From assembly GCA_027563935.2 (NCBI GenBank), contig CM050454.1, positions 44,792,596 to 44,856,595 on the forward strand: DNA of 64,000 bases. Direction: 5' to 3'. This DNA is from Costus lasius (taxonomy: Eukaryota; Streptophyta; Magnoliopsida; Zingiberales; Costaceae). Under the pieces are notes generated by a model. It was given only the letters and a program-made list of their open reading frames with translations. It did not search any database and was not told the origin of the DNA. A program made the position numbers and the translations under genes. Below are positions 22,721 through 34,523 of this stretch, piece by piece; position 1 is the first letter of the stretch; each line of letters starts with the position of its first letter.

Positions 22721-24484
22721 GGTGTTCGTTGCTGCAGGAATCTACAACAATGCAAGAACAGCAAGGTCAGTATCAATGTCTAGAATCAATCCAGGACTTA
22801 AGAAAGATTCTTTTTCTCACTATTTTATCTGACTGAAAAATCCATTAAAACAGTCCGAAAGAGTAACACTCTTTTAGTGAGATGGGATCCAGATTTCATA
22901 CTTGGTCTCCGCGTCCCGCTCAGGCGAGATAAGATGCACAGAGAGTACAAGCACTAATTTCTGGTAGGCAGTCCCTGCCAATCGCCAACCCGTGCGATTC
23001 CCCTTCATCTGGGCAATCCGGCAGACTGTGCCAACTGAGTTGGTACAACACAGTCTCTGATCCCACAGATGGCTGCCTCCATATAGCTAACATATGCCCC
23101 ATATGTAGCCTACATGGTCAAGCTTACCTGACCTACTCCCTGGACCACCACGTGCTATGCTGAGCAACGAGAAGCGATAAATCCCTTCTCTATAACACGC
23201 AGGTGAAATCACACACCGTCTGAAGATAGATGGACGTGCCCACTGAGTGGGTACAACACGGCTCCAACGATAGTCAGAACAGTGAGGTTTCGCGCCAGAA
23301 GGCATTACGTGCTTGATATTTTAGCGTTGGATTTTAACGGTCTTTTATCTTCTTACTATCAGGCAAATCCTATGGCTATAGCAGAAGATAAATAACTCAT
23401 GCAATTCTAAGTATTTAGAAAATAAAAGAAAGCATGGATCTTATGTGGTAAAAGCCCATAGAGCCTAAGTAAGACCTTAAATCAACTCAAGTCTTCACTT
23501 GCTCTTCTTGGGTCTTTTGCATCTCATCTGGTCCAACCCAGGGCCCTAGCGCTCAATGCAGCTCAGGTGCACCCACCAGCTGAATGCGCCTCTGCGATGT
23601 GTGCTTTTGTGCTCTTGTCTAATTAAAATACATTTTAATCTATCTAGACAAGCTTGACTCGCAGGTCAATTAACATTTTATAAATTAATTAAACAGTGAT
23701 TCGCAGATCACAATAAAAATTAATTTACACTTTTATCCAGGCTCGTAGGCCCCAGCACAGCACACATTAAAAGGGCAACCCACATAAGATTAAATAAACA
23801 AGCATCATGGCATCATTCAATCAACATGTGATCCATTACAAAGAAAATAAAATTTTGAAAACCCATTGGCATCAATTTTAATTTTCTTATGTGCCCTACA
23901 ACCTTACAACGGTCTATTGATAGGGATCCACTCATCAATCTAGTTAGATCCATGCCCTTGCATGCACCAAGTCCTAACTGACTCGAGTTGACCTAATGGT
24001 CAACCATGCATGCGCCAAGGGCTGAACAGCCAACATGAGTTCTGGCAAGCGGGTGTGACCCCGGGCCTAACTCATGTGTGTTCACTAGTTGTCTCAACCA
24101 GACCTCGCTACACGCCTGTGATGCAATCGACCTATAGCCACCTCGTGCTTGCGCACAGGTGCCATCTGGTCGATCCATCTAGGCTGTCAGATGGTCTGAT
24201 CAGACTAATTTGATCTATACTAGATGATGCTTTCAACCCCATCAACCCGTCTAAGGGTTTATAGTAAGCGCCTCTTAGATCTAGTAAACGCGCAAGTTAT
24301 CAAGTTTTGTGAAAACATCAAGAACAACATGCGCAACTATGTAAGCATCATACTAGCGCCAACATAAATAAATCTCATACATGCGCAACATGAACATACT
24401 ATCAACTAGTATAATCGCATGAAGAGAAATCTTAGATCTAAGCATCAAGCATACATGGATCACACAAAGCAATCATAAGAACAT
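22721..24484 (-). other. 5' leader of element A
   Basis: Non-coding leader like that of element 1, without the tRNA-like insert seen in B and C. Hairpins are kept, with GGCAG-GGA-CTGCC at 22977-22989 in place of GGCTG/CAGCC. It is cut at its upstream end by element B (TSD ATAAG, 24485-24489 and 44357-44361). Confidence 0.8.
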
Positions 24485-24489
24485 ATAAG

Positions 24490-26155
24490 TGTTGGGGTAT
24501 GCCCTTAAGGCTAATGTTTGAGGCCTTGGGATAGTAACAGTATCATGTATAAACTTTTTAGTTTATAAAGGCAATGGTTGTTATTCAGGTTGTTACCTTG
24601 TCTGCTGTAATAAGTGTACTTCTGAATAATGTCTCAAATGCTGTTCAGCTGGGCTGACATGCAGTAAAGTCCTTAGTCGATATATCTTGGTGAACATGAG
24701 ACAGCCTTGATATGATTGAGACTAATATGTGTTCTAATCTTATAGGATGCTTTGAGCATGGAATAAGATGTAGACTCATGGGTACATTGGATGTACTGGA
24801 CAGACCCTACTAGGATATTCAATTGCTTGTCACAATGTGAATAATCCTTGTATGTGTACAAGTGGCACATTTCCTTTGACTTGAGATCACTTGTGTTTCT
24901 AAATGATGATTGTCATTGTTTTGAGGTAGTTCAATATCATTTGAAACATAATGATTATAGACTATCTTGGATGGTGAGCTTGAGTCATGTTAGGGCACTA
25001 GTGATAGATATAGGAATGCCGTCTCCTTAATTGGAGTGTGATGTTCTAAAGGGGCCCCCTGGATGAGATGATTGAGAAAGTGTATGGCCATACCCAGATG
25101 ACTGTGTTCATCTGATCTAATCATGCTCATCATATTGGAGTTACGAGCTTGACAGGCTTGTCCAATAAAGAACATCCAGTGGCAGAGGAAGCATGTATGC
25201 CTTGTGAGTTGGATTCACACTTGTGCTGTGTTTTGGGTGTAGTCTTGGAAGACTCTTTTCTTTATATCGGGAGACAGTGATGTGTTGCTAGATACCCCTC
25301 ACTGATCGTGATAACGTAAGTTATCGTTACCGACATTTAAAGAAAACCCTTAGGGTCGCACAATTTGATGATATGGCTTACTTAAGTCAGATCGTGTGGA
25401 CTGAATTGTTTGGATTCAGTTTTAAAGGGATTTAATCTCTGATTGAAAGTGAGATCTGGTCTGATCATGTTTGATTGATTAGGGCTTGAGATCGGTAAGC
25501 TTCGATTGAGAGAATTGATGCTAGATTGGTGAGATCAAGAGCATCAAGAGATCAACGGTCAGATCTTAAGCCTTAGGGGTTTAATTTGATCTGGACTAAA
25601 GGCTTGGGCTGGTTTGATTTGGTCTTTGAACCAAATGCAATTGAACCATGGCTCAGTTCAAAGAGGAGCGATTGGTTCACTTGAAGTGAACGCATGATCG
25701 CATGAGAGTATGAGGCGAGTTTTTGGCTTGCTATTTTTAGAAGCCACGCTCCCACGTTCAACGAGAACGTTGCACTCGTCGCCTCTTTATGGCTCTCGCT
25801 CTCGTGTGGTGACAAGGCTACACGAAAAGAGGGGTGCAAGAGCTTCATCGACCTAGCCGCAAGAGATCTCATATCCTCCATACGAAGGACTCCTTGAAGA
25901 TTTGCTAGCACAAAGTCGCCAAGGAAGTAGTCGCCTTCTCATTGTGTGCGTCATCTTTGGAGAAAAGGCATTTGCGTTTTTGCTTCCAAGGCGCCATCCA
26001 GAAATGGCTATGGTATGAATTCTTATCATGAATACATGTTGTTAAAAGTTAATCATGTGACATGTTTTCGATCCTATGAAACCCTAGCATCCGCTGCCCA
26101 TATTATGTTTGCGCCATTTTAGGGTTTCGCCCCCCTTAGATTTAGGGGACTCTCA
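24490..26155 (+). repeat. 5' LTR of element B
   Basis: TGTTGGGG...ACTCTCA, 1666 bp. The first part of the LTR resembles that of D; the last part (about 25690-26155) differs from D and from the other copies, fitting a mosaic origin. Terminal hairpin: CCCCT-TAGATTT-AGGGG. Confidence 0.95.
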
Positions 26156-26169
26156 ATTGGTATCAGAGC
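26156..26169 (+). other. Primer binding site of element B
   Basis: ATTGGTATCAGAGC directly follows the LTR end, complementary to initiator Met tRNA. Confidence 0.95.
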
Positions 26170-27120
26170 CAATTTTGATGCATGATTCATATGATTGCTT
26201 TATGTTATGTATTGTGATCCATGTTTGCGCAAGCTGAATAGACCTAGGGTTATCTTCATGCGAAAATTTTACATGCTTGTCTTGTCGCATGTTTAGTCAT
26301 TTGTGGCGCATGAATGATGCTTCTTTGGTTGCGCTTATGGGTTAGATCTATAGTTTATGCGAAAGTTTACATGATACTTTCTGCATGTCGAAACTCAATA
26401 TTTGTTTCCTTTAGTTGACGCATGCTTTGGTTTTTCTGAAAAAACAAAACTCTTGCGCGACTCACATTAGATCTAACTAGCGCCTGCTTTAAACCCTTAG
26501 ACGGGTTATTAGGGTTGAAGTCATCTTCTAAATAGATCCAAACAGTCTGATCAGACTATCTGACAGCCTAGATGGGTCGACCAGATAGCACCTTGGCGCA
26601 AGCCTGAGGTGGCTATAGGTCGACTGCAGACGGCGTGTAGCGATGTCTGGTTGAGACACCCTATGAACGCACATGAGTTAGGCCCGGGGTCACACCCGCC
26701 TGCCAGACCTCATTGTGGTCGTTCAGCCCTAGGCGCATGCATGGTTGACCATTTGGTCGACTCAAGTCAGTTAGGACTTGGTGCATGCAAGGGCAATGGA
26801 TCTGACTAGATTGATGAGTGGATCCCTATTAATGGACCGTTGTAAGGCAGCAGGGCAAATAAGGAAATTAAAATTGATGCCAATGGGGTTTTTCAAAATT
26901 TTATTTTCCTGATTGGATCACATGATATTTGATGCCATTTGCTTGTTTATTTCATCTTATGTGGGCTGCCCGTTTAATTGTGTGCTGTGCTGGGGCCTGC
27001 GTGCCTGGAACTTAAATGTAAATTAATAGTTATTGTGATCTGCGCATCACATATTATTTAATTTATAAAATGTAATTGACCTGCATGTCAATCTTGTCTA
27101 GATAGATTAATTTGTATGTT
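26170..27120 (+). other. 5' leader of element B, first part
   Basis: Non-coding, similar to the leader of element 1 from 6188 on but without the 32-bp tandem duplication. It is cut by element C (TSD AATCA, 27121-27125 and 36199-36203). Confidence 0.85.
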
Positions 27121-27125
27121 AATCA

Positions 27126-28800
27126 TGAAGGTTCCCCTAACCAAAGGGGGGGCGAAAACCCTATGGTGGCGCAAGTAAGATATGCAGCGGATACTAGGGT
27201 TTCATAGGATCTCATACATGTAAAATAATCAACTTTATATGCATGAAAATAAATTCATACCGATGCCATTTCAAGATGGCGCCTTGGAAGTAAAGATGCA
27301 ATCGCCTCTTCTCCAAAGTCTCGCACACAAGATGAAGATGCGCTTATCCCTTGGTGCTCCTTGTGCTAGCAAGGTTCCTTGGAGTCCTTGATCGAGTGAA
27401 AGGGATGGAAGAGATGTCCTTCTCTTGGCCGAATCCTCCTCTACCTTCAAGACGTCGCCACACACGAAAACGTCGAGAGAGAATATGGGCGAGAGGCGAG
27501 AATAGAGAGCACTCTATTCGGTCGTGAACAACATCTCCAAGTGGAGATCGTGGTTACTAAAAATAGCCACCACACTTCACTCCAACGTTCACGCCAAGTG
27601 AACATGTCGCCAACTCCTCTCCCCATGAACCATGCGCTCATTTCATGAGCCGGTTCACATTGGTTCGGTTTAAGAACCAATCAAGCCAATGATCTAGTCT
27701 AGATCTCAAATAAACCCTAAGGCTCCAGATCTGACCGTTAATCTCTTGATGCTTCTGATCTGATCGATCTAGCATCCAATCTCTCAATCGAAGCTTACCG
27801 ATCTCAAGCCCTAATCAATCAAACATGATCAGACCAGATCTCACTCACAATCAGAGATTAAATCCCTTTAAACTGAACCCAAACAATTCAGTCCACACGA
27901 TCTGACTTAAGTAAGCCATATCATCAAATTGTGCGACCCTAAGGGTTTCCTTTAAATGTCGGTAACGATAACTCACGTTATCACGATCAGTGAGGGGTAT
28001 CTAGCAACACATCACTGTCTCCCGATATAAAGAAAAAGTCTTCCAAGACTACACCCAAAACACAGCACAAGTGTGAATCAATTCACAAGGCATGCATAAT
28101 TCCTTTGCCACTTGATATTCTTATTGGACAAGCGTGTCAAGCTTGTAGCTCCAATATGATGAGCATGATTAGATCAGATGAACACTGTCACCTGGGTATG
28201 GCCATACTCTTTTCTCAATCATCTCATCCAGGGGGCCCTTTAGAACATCACACTCCTTAAACAAGGAGACGGCAATCCTATGTCTATCACTAGTGCCCTA
28301 ACATGACTCAAGCTCACCATCCAAGATAGCCTATAACCATTGTGTTTCAAATGATATTGAACTACCTCAAAACAATGACAATCATCATTTAGAAAACACA
28401 AGTGATCTCAAGTCAGAGGAAATGTGCCACTTGTCATATTCAAAGATTATTCACATTGCGACAAACAATTGAACATCCTAGTAGGGTCTGTCCAGTACAT
28501 CCAATGTACCCATGAGTCTACATCTTATTCCATGCTCGAAGCATCCTATAAGATTAGAACACATATTAGTCTTAACCATATCAAGGCTGTCTCATGTTCA
28601 CCAAGATATATCGACTAAGGACACAACAGCATGTCAGCCCAGCTGAACAGCTTTGAGACATTATTCAGAAGAACATATATTGCAGCAGACAATGTAGCTA
28701 ACTGAATAACAACCATGCCTATATAAACATAACAGTTTATTACATGATACTGATACATTCCCAAGGCCTCAAACATTAGGCTTAAGGGCATACCCCAACA
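27126..28800 (-). repeat. 3' LTR of element C
   Basis: 1675 bp, plus-strand view TGAAGGTTCCCC...CCCCAACA, followed by the PPT complement. The LTR hairpin (27967-27982) reads GATAAC-TCAC-GTTATC. The terminal hairpin uses a CCCCT/AGGGG stem with a loop unlike the other copies. Confidence 0.96.
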
Positions 28801-28820
28801 ATCTCCCACTTGCACTTAAT

Positions 28821-31800
28821 CTAATGGTTGAGAAATCTCAAACCCATATTATTACAGTGCTTCTCATGCTTCTGCTGCACCAGAGGCTTGGTAAGCGGGT
28901 CTGCCAGATTGTCATCTGTATGAACCTTGCAGATTTTGATCTCACCACGATCTATGATCTCCCTGATCAAATGAAACCGTCTCTGTATGTGCTTGGACTT
29001 CTGGTGCGACCGTGGTTCCTTTGCTTGTGCGATTGCTCCAGTGTTATCACAGAAGATAACCAAAGGATCTGCACTCGAAGGAATGACACCAAGTTCTCTC
29101 ACGAACTTACGAATCCACACTGCCTCCTTGGATGCTTCCGAGGCTGCAACATACTCGGCTTCTGTTGTGGAATCAGCAACAGTTGACTGTTTGAAACTCT
29201 TCCACACCACTGCTCCTCCATTCAAGCTAAAAACATAGCCTGATTGCGATCGGAAATCATCCTGGTCAGACTGGAACGAAGCGTCAGTATATCCTTCAAT
29301 ACTGAGTTCTTCCTGACCACCATATATCAAGAACATATCTTTGGTCCTCCGCAGATATTTTAAAATGTTCTTGACTGCAATCCAGTGTGCCTGACCTGGA
29401 TTACTTTGGAAACGACTGGTCACGCTTAACCCGTAAGTGACGTCTGGGCGAGTACACAACATCGCATACATAATGGATCCAATAGCCGAAGCATAAGGCG
29501 TATTGTCCATTTCATCTTTCTCAGTCTGTGTTTGTGGACACTGACTCTTCGAAAGACTCAGACCATGTCTGACTGGAAGATATCCTCGTTTAGAATTCTC
29601 TAAATGAAATCTTTCCAGGACTTTATCGATGTAAGTACTCTGGCACAGCCCGAGAAGCCTCTTAGATCTATCCCTGTAGATCTTCACACCTAATACATAG
29701 GCTGCTTCTCCTAAATCTTTCATCTGGAAACATTTCCTTAACCATGCCTTCACAGCATGCATTTCAGGAATGTCATTTCCAATGATCAAGATATCATCGA
29801 CGTAGAGGACTAGGAAAGTAATTATGCTCCCACTAAACCTCTTATATACACACGGGTCATCCTCGTTCTTGATGAAACCGAATTCCGTGACTGATTCATC
29901 AAAACGAATATTCCAGCTTCTTGATGCTTGCTTAAGTCCATAAATGGACTTCTTTAACTTGCATATCTTATGACGATCTGATGGATTAGTGAAACCTTCT
30001 GGTTGTGTCATATACACATCCTCATCCAGATTTCCATTAAGGAAAGCTGTTTTCACATCCATCTGCCAGATCTCATAATCATAATATGCAGCTATCGCGA
30101 AAAGAATCCGAATAGACTTAAACATAGCTACAGGTGAGAAAGTTTCATCATAATCTATCCCGTAGATTTGTTTGAAACCTTTCGCAACTAGCCTGCCTTT
30201 ATAGGTAACCACGTTACCATCCATGTCAATCTTCTTCTTGAAGATCCATTTACAGCCAATAGGGATAACTCCCGGAGGCGGATCAACCAAATCCCAAACT
30301 TGGTTATCTGACATGGAGTCCATCTCGGCGCGCATAGCTTCAAGCCATTTCGCTGACTCCGGTCCACTGACCGCATCCGCATAAGTGAGGGGTTCATCAT
30401 TATCAATGATGTAGACTCCGTCATAGCGCTCAGGCTGTCGACGGATCCTTCCCGATCTTCGCGGTTCCCGTGATATCTGAGCCTCAGGTTGTTGAATTAC
30501 CTGATCTACTGGCTCATGCTCATCCAATTCTGCTTGAGCACTTTGTCCTTCCTCTGGATTCTCATCCAGTTTTATTTCTCTCCCACTGGCCTCTTGCAGA
30601 AGAAACTCCTTCTCAAGAAATATGGCCGTCCGAGCAACAAAAACCTTGTTCTCTTTGGGATCGTAGAAATAATAACCCTTAGTTTCCTTAGGGTAACCGA
30701 CAAAGATACATTTGTCAGATCTGCTCTCTAGTTTCCCAGAGGCGAGCTTTTTAACGTAAGCCTCGCAGCCCCAGATCCTGATAAATGTCAAGCTTGGCTG
30801 TTTTCCATACCATAACTCATATGGCGTCTTAGAAACTGCCTTGGATGGCACTCGGTTTAGTACCTTTGCAGCTGTTTCCAGTGCAAAACCCCAAAAGGAG
30901 TAGGGTAGAGCAGCCTGACTCATCATAGAACGAACCATATCAAGTAACGTTCTATTTCTCCTTTCGGACACACCATTCCATTGCGGTGTTCCTGGCGGAG
31001 TGAGCTGTGAGATAATCCCACACTCCTTCAAATAGTCAGTAAACGCATGACTTAGGTATTCACCACCTCGATCAGAACGAAGTGCCTTGATATTTCGGCC
31101 TAGCTGATTTTGTACTTCATTCTTGAACTCTTTGAACTTGTCAAAAGATTCACTTTTATGTCTCATTAAAAAGACATACCCATATCTACTGAAATCATCA
31201 GTAAAGGTAATGAAGTACTGATAGCCACCTCTGGCATGTTTACTAAATGGCCCACACACATCAGTGTGTATAAGGTCAAGTAAACCTGAAGCCCTTTGTC
31301 CTTTGTTAGGAAAAGGTGACTTCGTCATTTTACCCATTAAACAAGCTTTGCATGTATCAATCTCCTTGTAGGAGAATGATCCCAGCAGTCCATGATCATG
31401 CAACCGCTTAATGCGTTTCTCGTTAATATGGCCTAAACGACTATGCCATAGCAAGGTGCTGTCATCAGTATTCTTGGCTTTCTTAATATCAATTTTCTGT
31501 ATAGAACATTCCATGTCCAACATGTATAACCCATTGCTAATTGAACCAGTTGCATAAACAATATTATCATAAGATAAAACACACTTTGAAATATTGCATT
31601 CAAAGGAAAAACCCTTCCTGACAAGAGCAGGAATGGAGATAATATTTTTAGTAATACTGGGAACAAAATAACAACTGTTTAGTTCCAATACAAGTCCAGA
31701 TGGTAAAGAAATGAAATAGTCTCCTACAGCAACAGCAGCAACCCGTGCCCCGTTTCCAACGCGTAGGTCCACTTCATGCTGTCCCACCTGCCTTCTTCTC

Positions 31801-32705
31801 TTGAGTTCCTGTACATTTGAACAAATGTGAACTCCACATGCAGTGTCCAACACCCATGATATAGAAGAAGAAAACATGACCTCAGTCACGAATATACCTG
31901 AGCCAGAAGCGATGCTTCCCCTCTTATCTCCTTGGAGCGCTTTACAGTCCTTTTTCCAGTGACCTAGCTGGCCACAGTGGAAACACCTGTATTCCTTGGA
32001 CCGCTTAACCTTCTGCTTCAGAGCCTTGCTGTAGCTCTTTACAGGGGTCTTGCCCTTCTTCCCCTTCTTCTTATTGTTCCTAGAAGGAACCATTAAGACA
32101 GAGGTCGAAGGCTTTCCCTTCAGAGTCTCCTCAGTAGTGAGGAGCATATTCAGCAGCTCTGCCGGAGTACAATCGATTTTGTTCATATTAAAGTTAATAA
32201 TGAACGCGTCGAATGAAGGCGGGAGAGACTGTAGAATAATATCCACAGCAAGCTCCTGGTTGATGGTATGCCCCAGTTTCTCTAGAGCCTCCTTGTGCCC
32301 AATCATCTTGAGCACGTGAGCTCCCACTGGGCTCCCTTCAGCCAGTTTGCTCTGAAAGAAAAGCTTTGTCAGATTATAGCGCTCTGTCCTCGCCTGTGCA
32401 GCATACAGCATCTTGAGGTTCGCTATCATCTCTATAGCCGACATATCCTCATGCTGACGCTGCAGCGGTGGCGTCATAGACGCTAGCATCAGGCAAGCGA
32501 CATCAATGCTATCATTGACGTGCTTTTCATAGGCTTCCCGAACCGCCCTTGCGGCGTTCGGAGCGGGTTGAGGCGGTATTGCCGTCTCGAGGACATACAG
32601 TTTCCTCTCTGCCTTAAGAACGATCTTAAGGTGTCCGAACCAGTCGGAGAAGTTCGGCCCAGCAAACTTCTCCCTTTCCAGTAGGGATCGCACATTGAAG
32701 TTCAT
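28821..32705 (-). CDS. Ty1/copia Gag-Pol polyprotein, intact
   Basis: The frame has 1294 codons and starts MNFNVRSLLEREKFAG. Domain order and motifs are as in element 1: zinc knuckle CFHCGQLGHWKKDC, protease WVLDTACG, pre-integrase HHCC, integrase D,D35E ending in NGVSERRNRT, RT with YVDDILIIGND and RNase H with YTDASF, TEAEY and FCDNTGAI. Compared with element 1 it has one extra Asn in the basic stretch before the zinc knuckle (SRNNKKKGKK) and one Ser fewer just before the protease motif, so the lengths are equal. SKEYRC before the knuckle is shared with B. No missing catalytic residue is seen. Together with element 1 this is the likely protein donor for the broken copies. Confidence 0.97.
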   Translation of the reverse strand: MNFNVRSLLEREKFAGPNFSDWFGHLKIVLKAERKLYVLETAIPPQPAPNAARAVREAYEKHVNDSIDVACLMLASMTPPLQRQHEDMSAIEMIANLKMLYAAQARTERYNLTKLFFQSKLAEGSPVGAHVLKMIGHKEALEKLGHTINQELAVDIILQSLPPSFDAFIINFNMNKIDCTPAELLNMLLTTEETLKGKPSTSVLMVPSRNNKKKGKKGKTPVKSYSKALKQKVKRSKEYRCFHCGQLGHWKKDCKALQGDKRGSIASGSGIFVTEVMFSSSISWVLDTACGVHICSNVQELKRRRQVGQHEVDLRVGNGARVAAVAVGDYFISLPSGLVLELNSCYFVPSITKNIISIPALVRKGFSFECNISKCVLSYDNIVYATGSISNGLYMLDMECSIQKIDIKKAKNTDDSTLLWHSRLGHINEKRIKRLHDHGLLGSFSYKEIDTCKACLMGKMTKSPFPNKGQRASGLLDLIHTDVCGPFSKHARGGYQYFITFTDDFSRYGYVFLMRHKSESFDKFKEFKNEVQNQLGRNIKALRSDRGGEYLSHAFTDYLKECGIISQLTPPGTPQWNGVSERRNRTLLDMVRSMMSQAALPYSFWGFALETAAKVLNRVPSKAVSKTPYELWYGKQPSLTFIRIWGCEAYVKKLASGKLESRSDKCIFVGYPKETKGYYFYDPKENKVFVARTAIFLEKEFLLQEASGREIKLDENPEEGQSAQAELDEHEPVDQVIQQPEAQISREPRRSGRIRRQPERYDGVYIIDNDEPLTYADAVSGPESAKWLEAMRAEMDSMSDNQVWDLVDPPPGVIPIGCKWIFKKKIDMDGNVVTYKGRLVAKGFKQIYGIDYDETFSPVAMFKSIRILFAIAAYYDYEIWQMDVKTAFLNGNLDEDVYMTQPEGFTNPSDRHKICKLKKSIYGLKQASRSWNIRFDESVTEFGFIKNEDDPCVYKRFSGSIITFLVLYVDDILIIGNDIPEMHAVKAWLRKCFQMKDLGEAAYVLGVKIYRDRSKRLLGLCQSTYIDKVLERFHLENSKRGYLPVRHGLSLSKSQCPQTQTEKDEMDNTPYASAIGSIMYAMLCTRPDVTYGLSVTSRFQSNPGQAHWIAVKNILKYLRRTKDMFLIYGGQEELSIEGYTDASFQSDQDDFRSQSGYVFSLNGGAVVWKSFKQSTVADSTTEAEYVAASEASKEAVWIRKFVRELGVIPSSADPLVIFCDNTGAIAQAKEPRSHQKSKHIQRRFHLIREIIDRGEIKICKVHTDDNLADPLTKPLVQQKHEKHCNNMGLRFLNH

Positions 32706-34508
32706 GGTGTTCGTTGCTGCAGGTATCTACAACAATGCAAGAACAGCAAGGTCAGTATCAATGTTAAGAATCAATCAGGACTTAAGAAAGATTCTTTTTC
32801 TCACTATTTTATCTGACTGAAAAATCCATTAAACAGTCCGAAAGAGTAGACACTCTTTTAGTGAGATGGGATCCGGATTTCATACTTGGTCTTCGCGTCC
32901 CGCTCAGGCGAGATAAGATGCACAGAGAGTACAAGCACTAATCTCCGGTAGGCAGTCCCTGCCGATCGCCAACCCGTGCGATTCCCCTTCATCTGGGCAA
33001 TCCAGCAGACTGTGCCAACTGAGTTGGTACAACACAGTCTCTGATCCCACAGATGGCTGCCTCCATGTGCTACCATATGCGCCACATATGTAGCCTACAT
33101 GGTCAAGCTGACCCGACCTACTCCCTGGACCACCATGTGCTATGCTGAGCAACGAGAAGGGATAAATCCCTACTCTGTAACACACAGGTGTAATCCCACA
33201 CCGTCTGAAGATAGATGGACGTGCCCACTGAGTGGGTACAACACGGCTCCAACGATAATCAGAACAGTGAGGTTTCGCGTCAGAAGGCTTACGAGCTTGA
33301 TATTTTAGCGTTGGATTTTAACGGTCTTTTTATCTTCTTCACTATCATGCAATTCCTATGGTGATAGCAGAAGATAAACTAATCATGCAGTTCTAATATT
33401 TAAACAATAATAAAAGAAAGCATGAATCTTATGTGGTAAAAGCCCATAGCCCTAGTAAGACCTTAATTTAACTTAAGTCTTGACTTGCTTTTCTTCATAG
33501 GGCCTTTTGCTGCTCATCTGGCCCAAACCTGGGCCCAAGCGCCATCTGCAGCGCTGGTGCGCCCACCAGGAATTTGCGCCAGGTCATAGGGTCGAACCCT
33601 AGACCTCCCACCTAGTCCAGCCACTGCTGCAAGCGCCTCTGCCAAGTGTGCTTTGTGCTCTTGTCTAATTAAATTACAAATTTAACTATCTAGACAAGAT
33701 TGACACGCAGGTCAATAACATTTTATAAATTAAAACAATGTGATACGCAGATCACAATAATTAATTTACAACCATAATTCCAGGCTCGCAGGCCCCAGCA
33801 CAGCACACAATTAATATGGGCAGCCCACATAAGAGTAAATAGACAAACATATGGCATCATTCAAAAATCATGTGATCCATAAAAATTAAAATTTTCGAAA
33901 AACCCCATAGGCTTCAATTTTAATTTTCTTATATGCCCTACAACCTTACAACGGTCCATTAATAGGGATCCACTCATCCAACCTAGTTAGATCCACTGCC
34001 CTTGCATGCACCAAGTCCTAACTGACTTGAGTCGACCAAAAGGCCAACCATGCATGCGCCAAGGGCTGAACGACCACGCTGAGGTCTGGCAAGCGGGTGT
34101 GACCCCGGGCCTAACTCAGGTGCGTTCATGGGTCGTCTCAATCAGACATCGCTACACGCCTGTCTGCAGTCGACCTATAGCCACCTCAAGCTTGCGCCAA
34201 GGTGCTATCCAGTCGACCCATCAAGGCTGTCAGATAGTCTGATCAGACTGATTGGATCTGACCTAGGGGGTGATTTCAACCCTACTAACCCGTTTAAGGG
34301 TTTACAGTAGGCGCTTAGATCTAAGTGAGATCGTGCAAGTGAAATGTTTTTAACAAAAACAAACTAAGCGCCACAAAAACATGCGCCAACTATACATATT
34401 TAATTTTCGCATATATTGCTTCAACTAAAGATGAATTTCGCATGTATAGATCTAAGCAAACAAGGATCACAAAAATGGCTAAAGCAATCATAAAACATGC
34501 ATAGACCA
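32706..34508 (-). other. 5' leader of element C
   Basis: Non-coding leader. Hairpins match those of element 1: GACTGTG/CACAGTC at 33008-33039 and GGCAG-GGA-CTGCC at 32951-32963 (compensatory to GGCTG/CAGCC). It contains the tRNA-like insert near 33588-33623. Confidence 0.85.
33588..33623 (-). other. tRNA-like segment in leader of C
   Basis: On the minus strand, TGGCTGGACTAGG (33611-33623) resembles an A box and GGTTCGACCCT (33588-33598) a B box. The equivalent in B is at 36246-36281. Elements 1, A and D lack it, so it marks a subgroup. Confidence 0.4.
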
Positions 34509-34509
34509 G

Positions 34510-34523
34510 GCTCTGATACCAAT
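34510..34523 (-). other. Primer binding site of element C
   Basis: The complement of ATTGGTATCAGAGC lies directly inside the 5' LTR. Confidence 0.95.

Noticed and set aside
26609..26809. Leader frames in B as small proteins
   Set aside because: Not conserved in frame between copies; the leader is non-coding in all family members.
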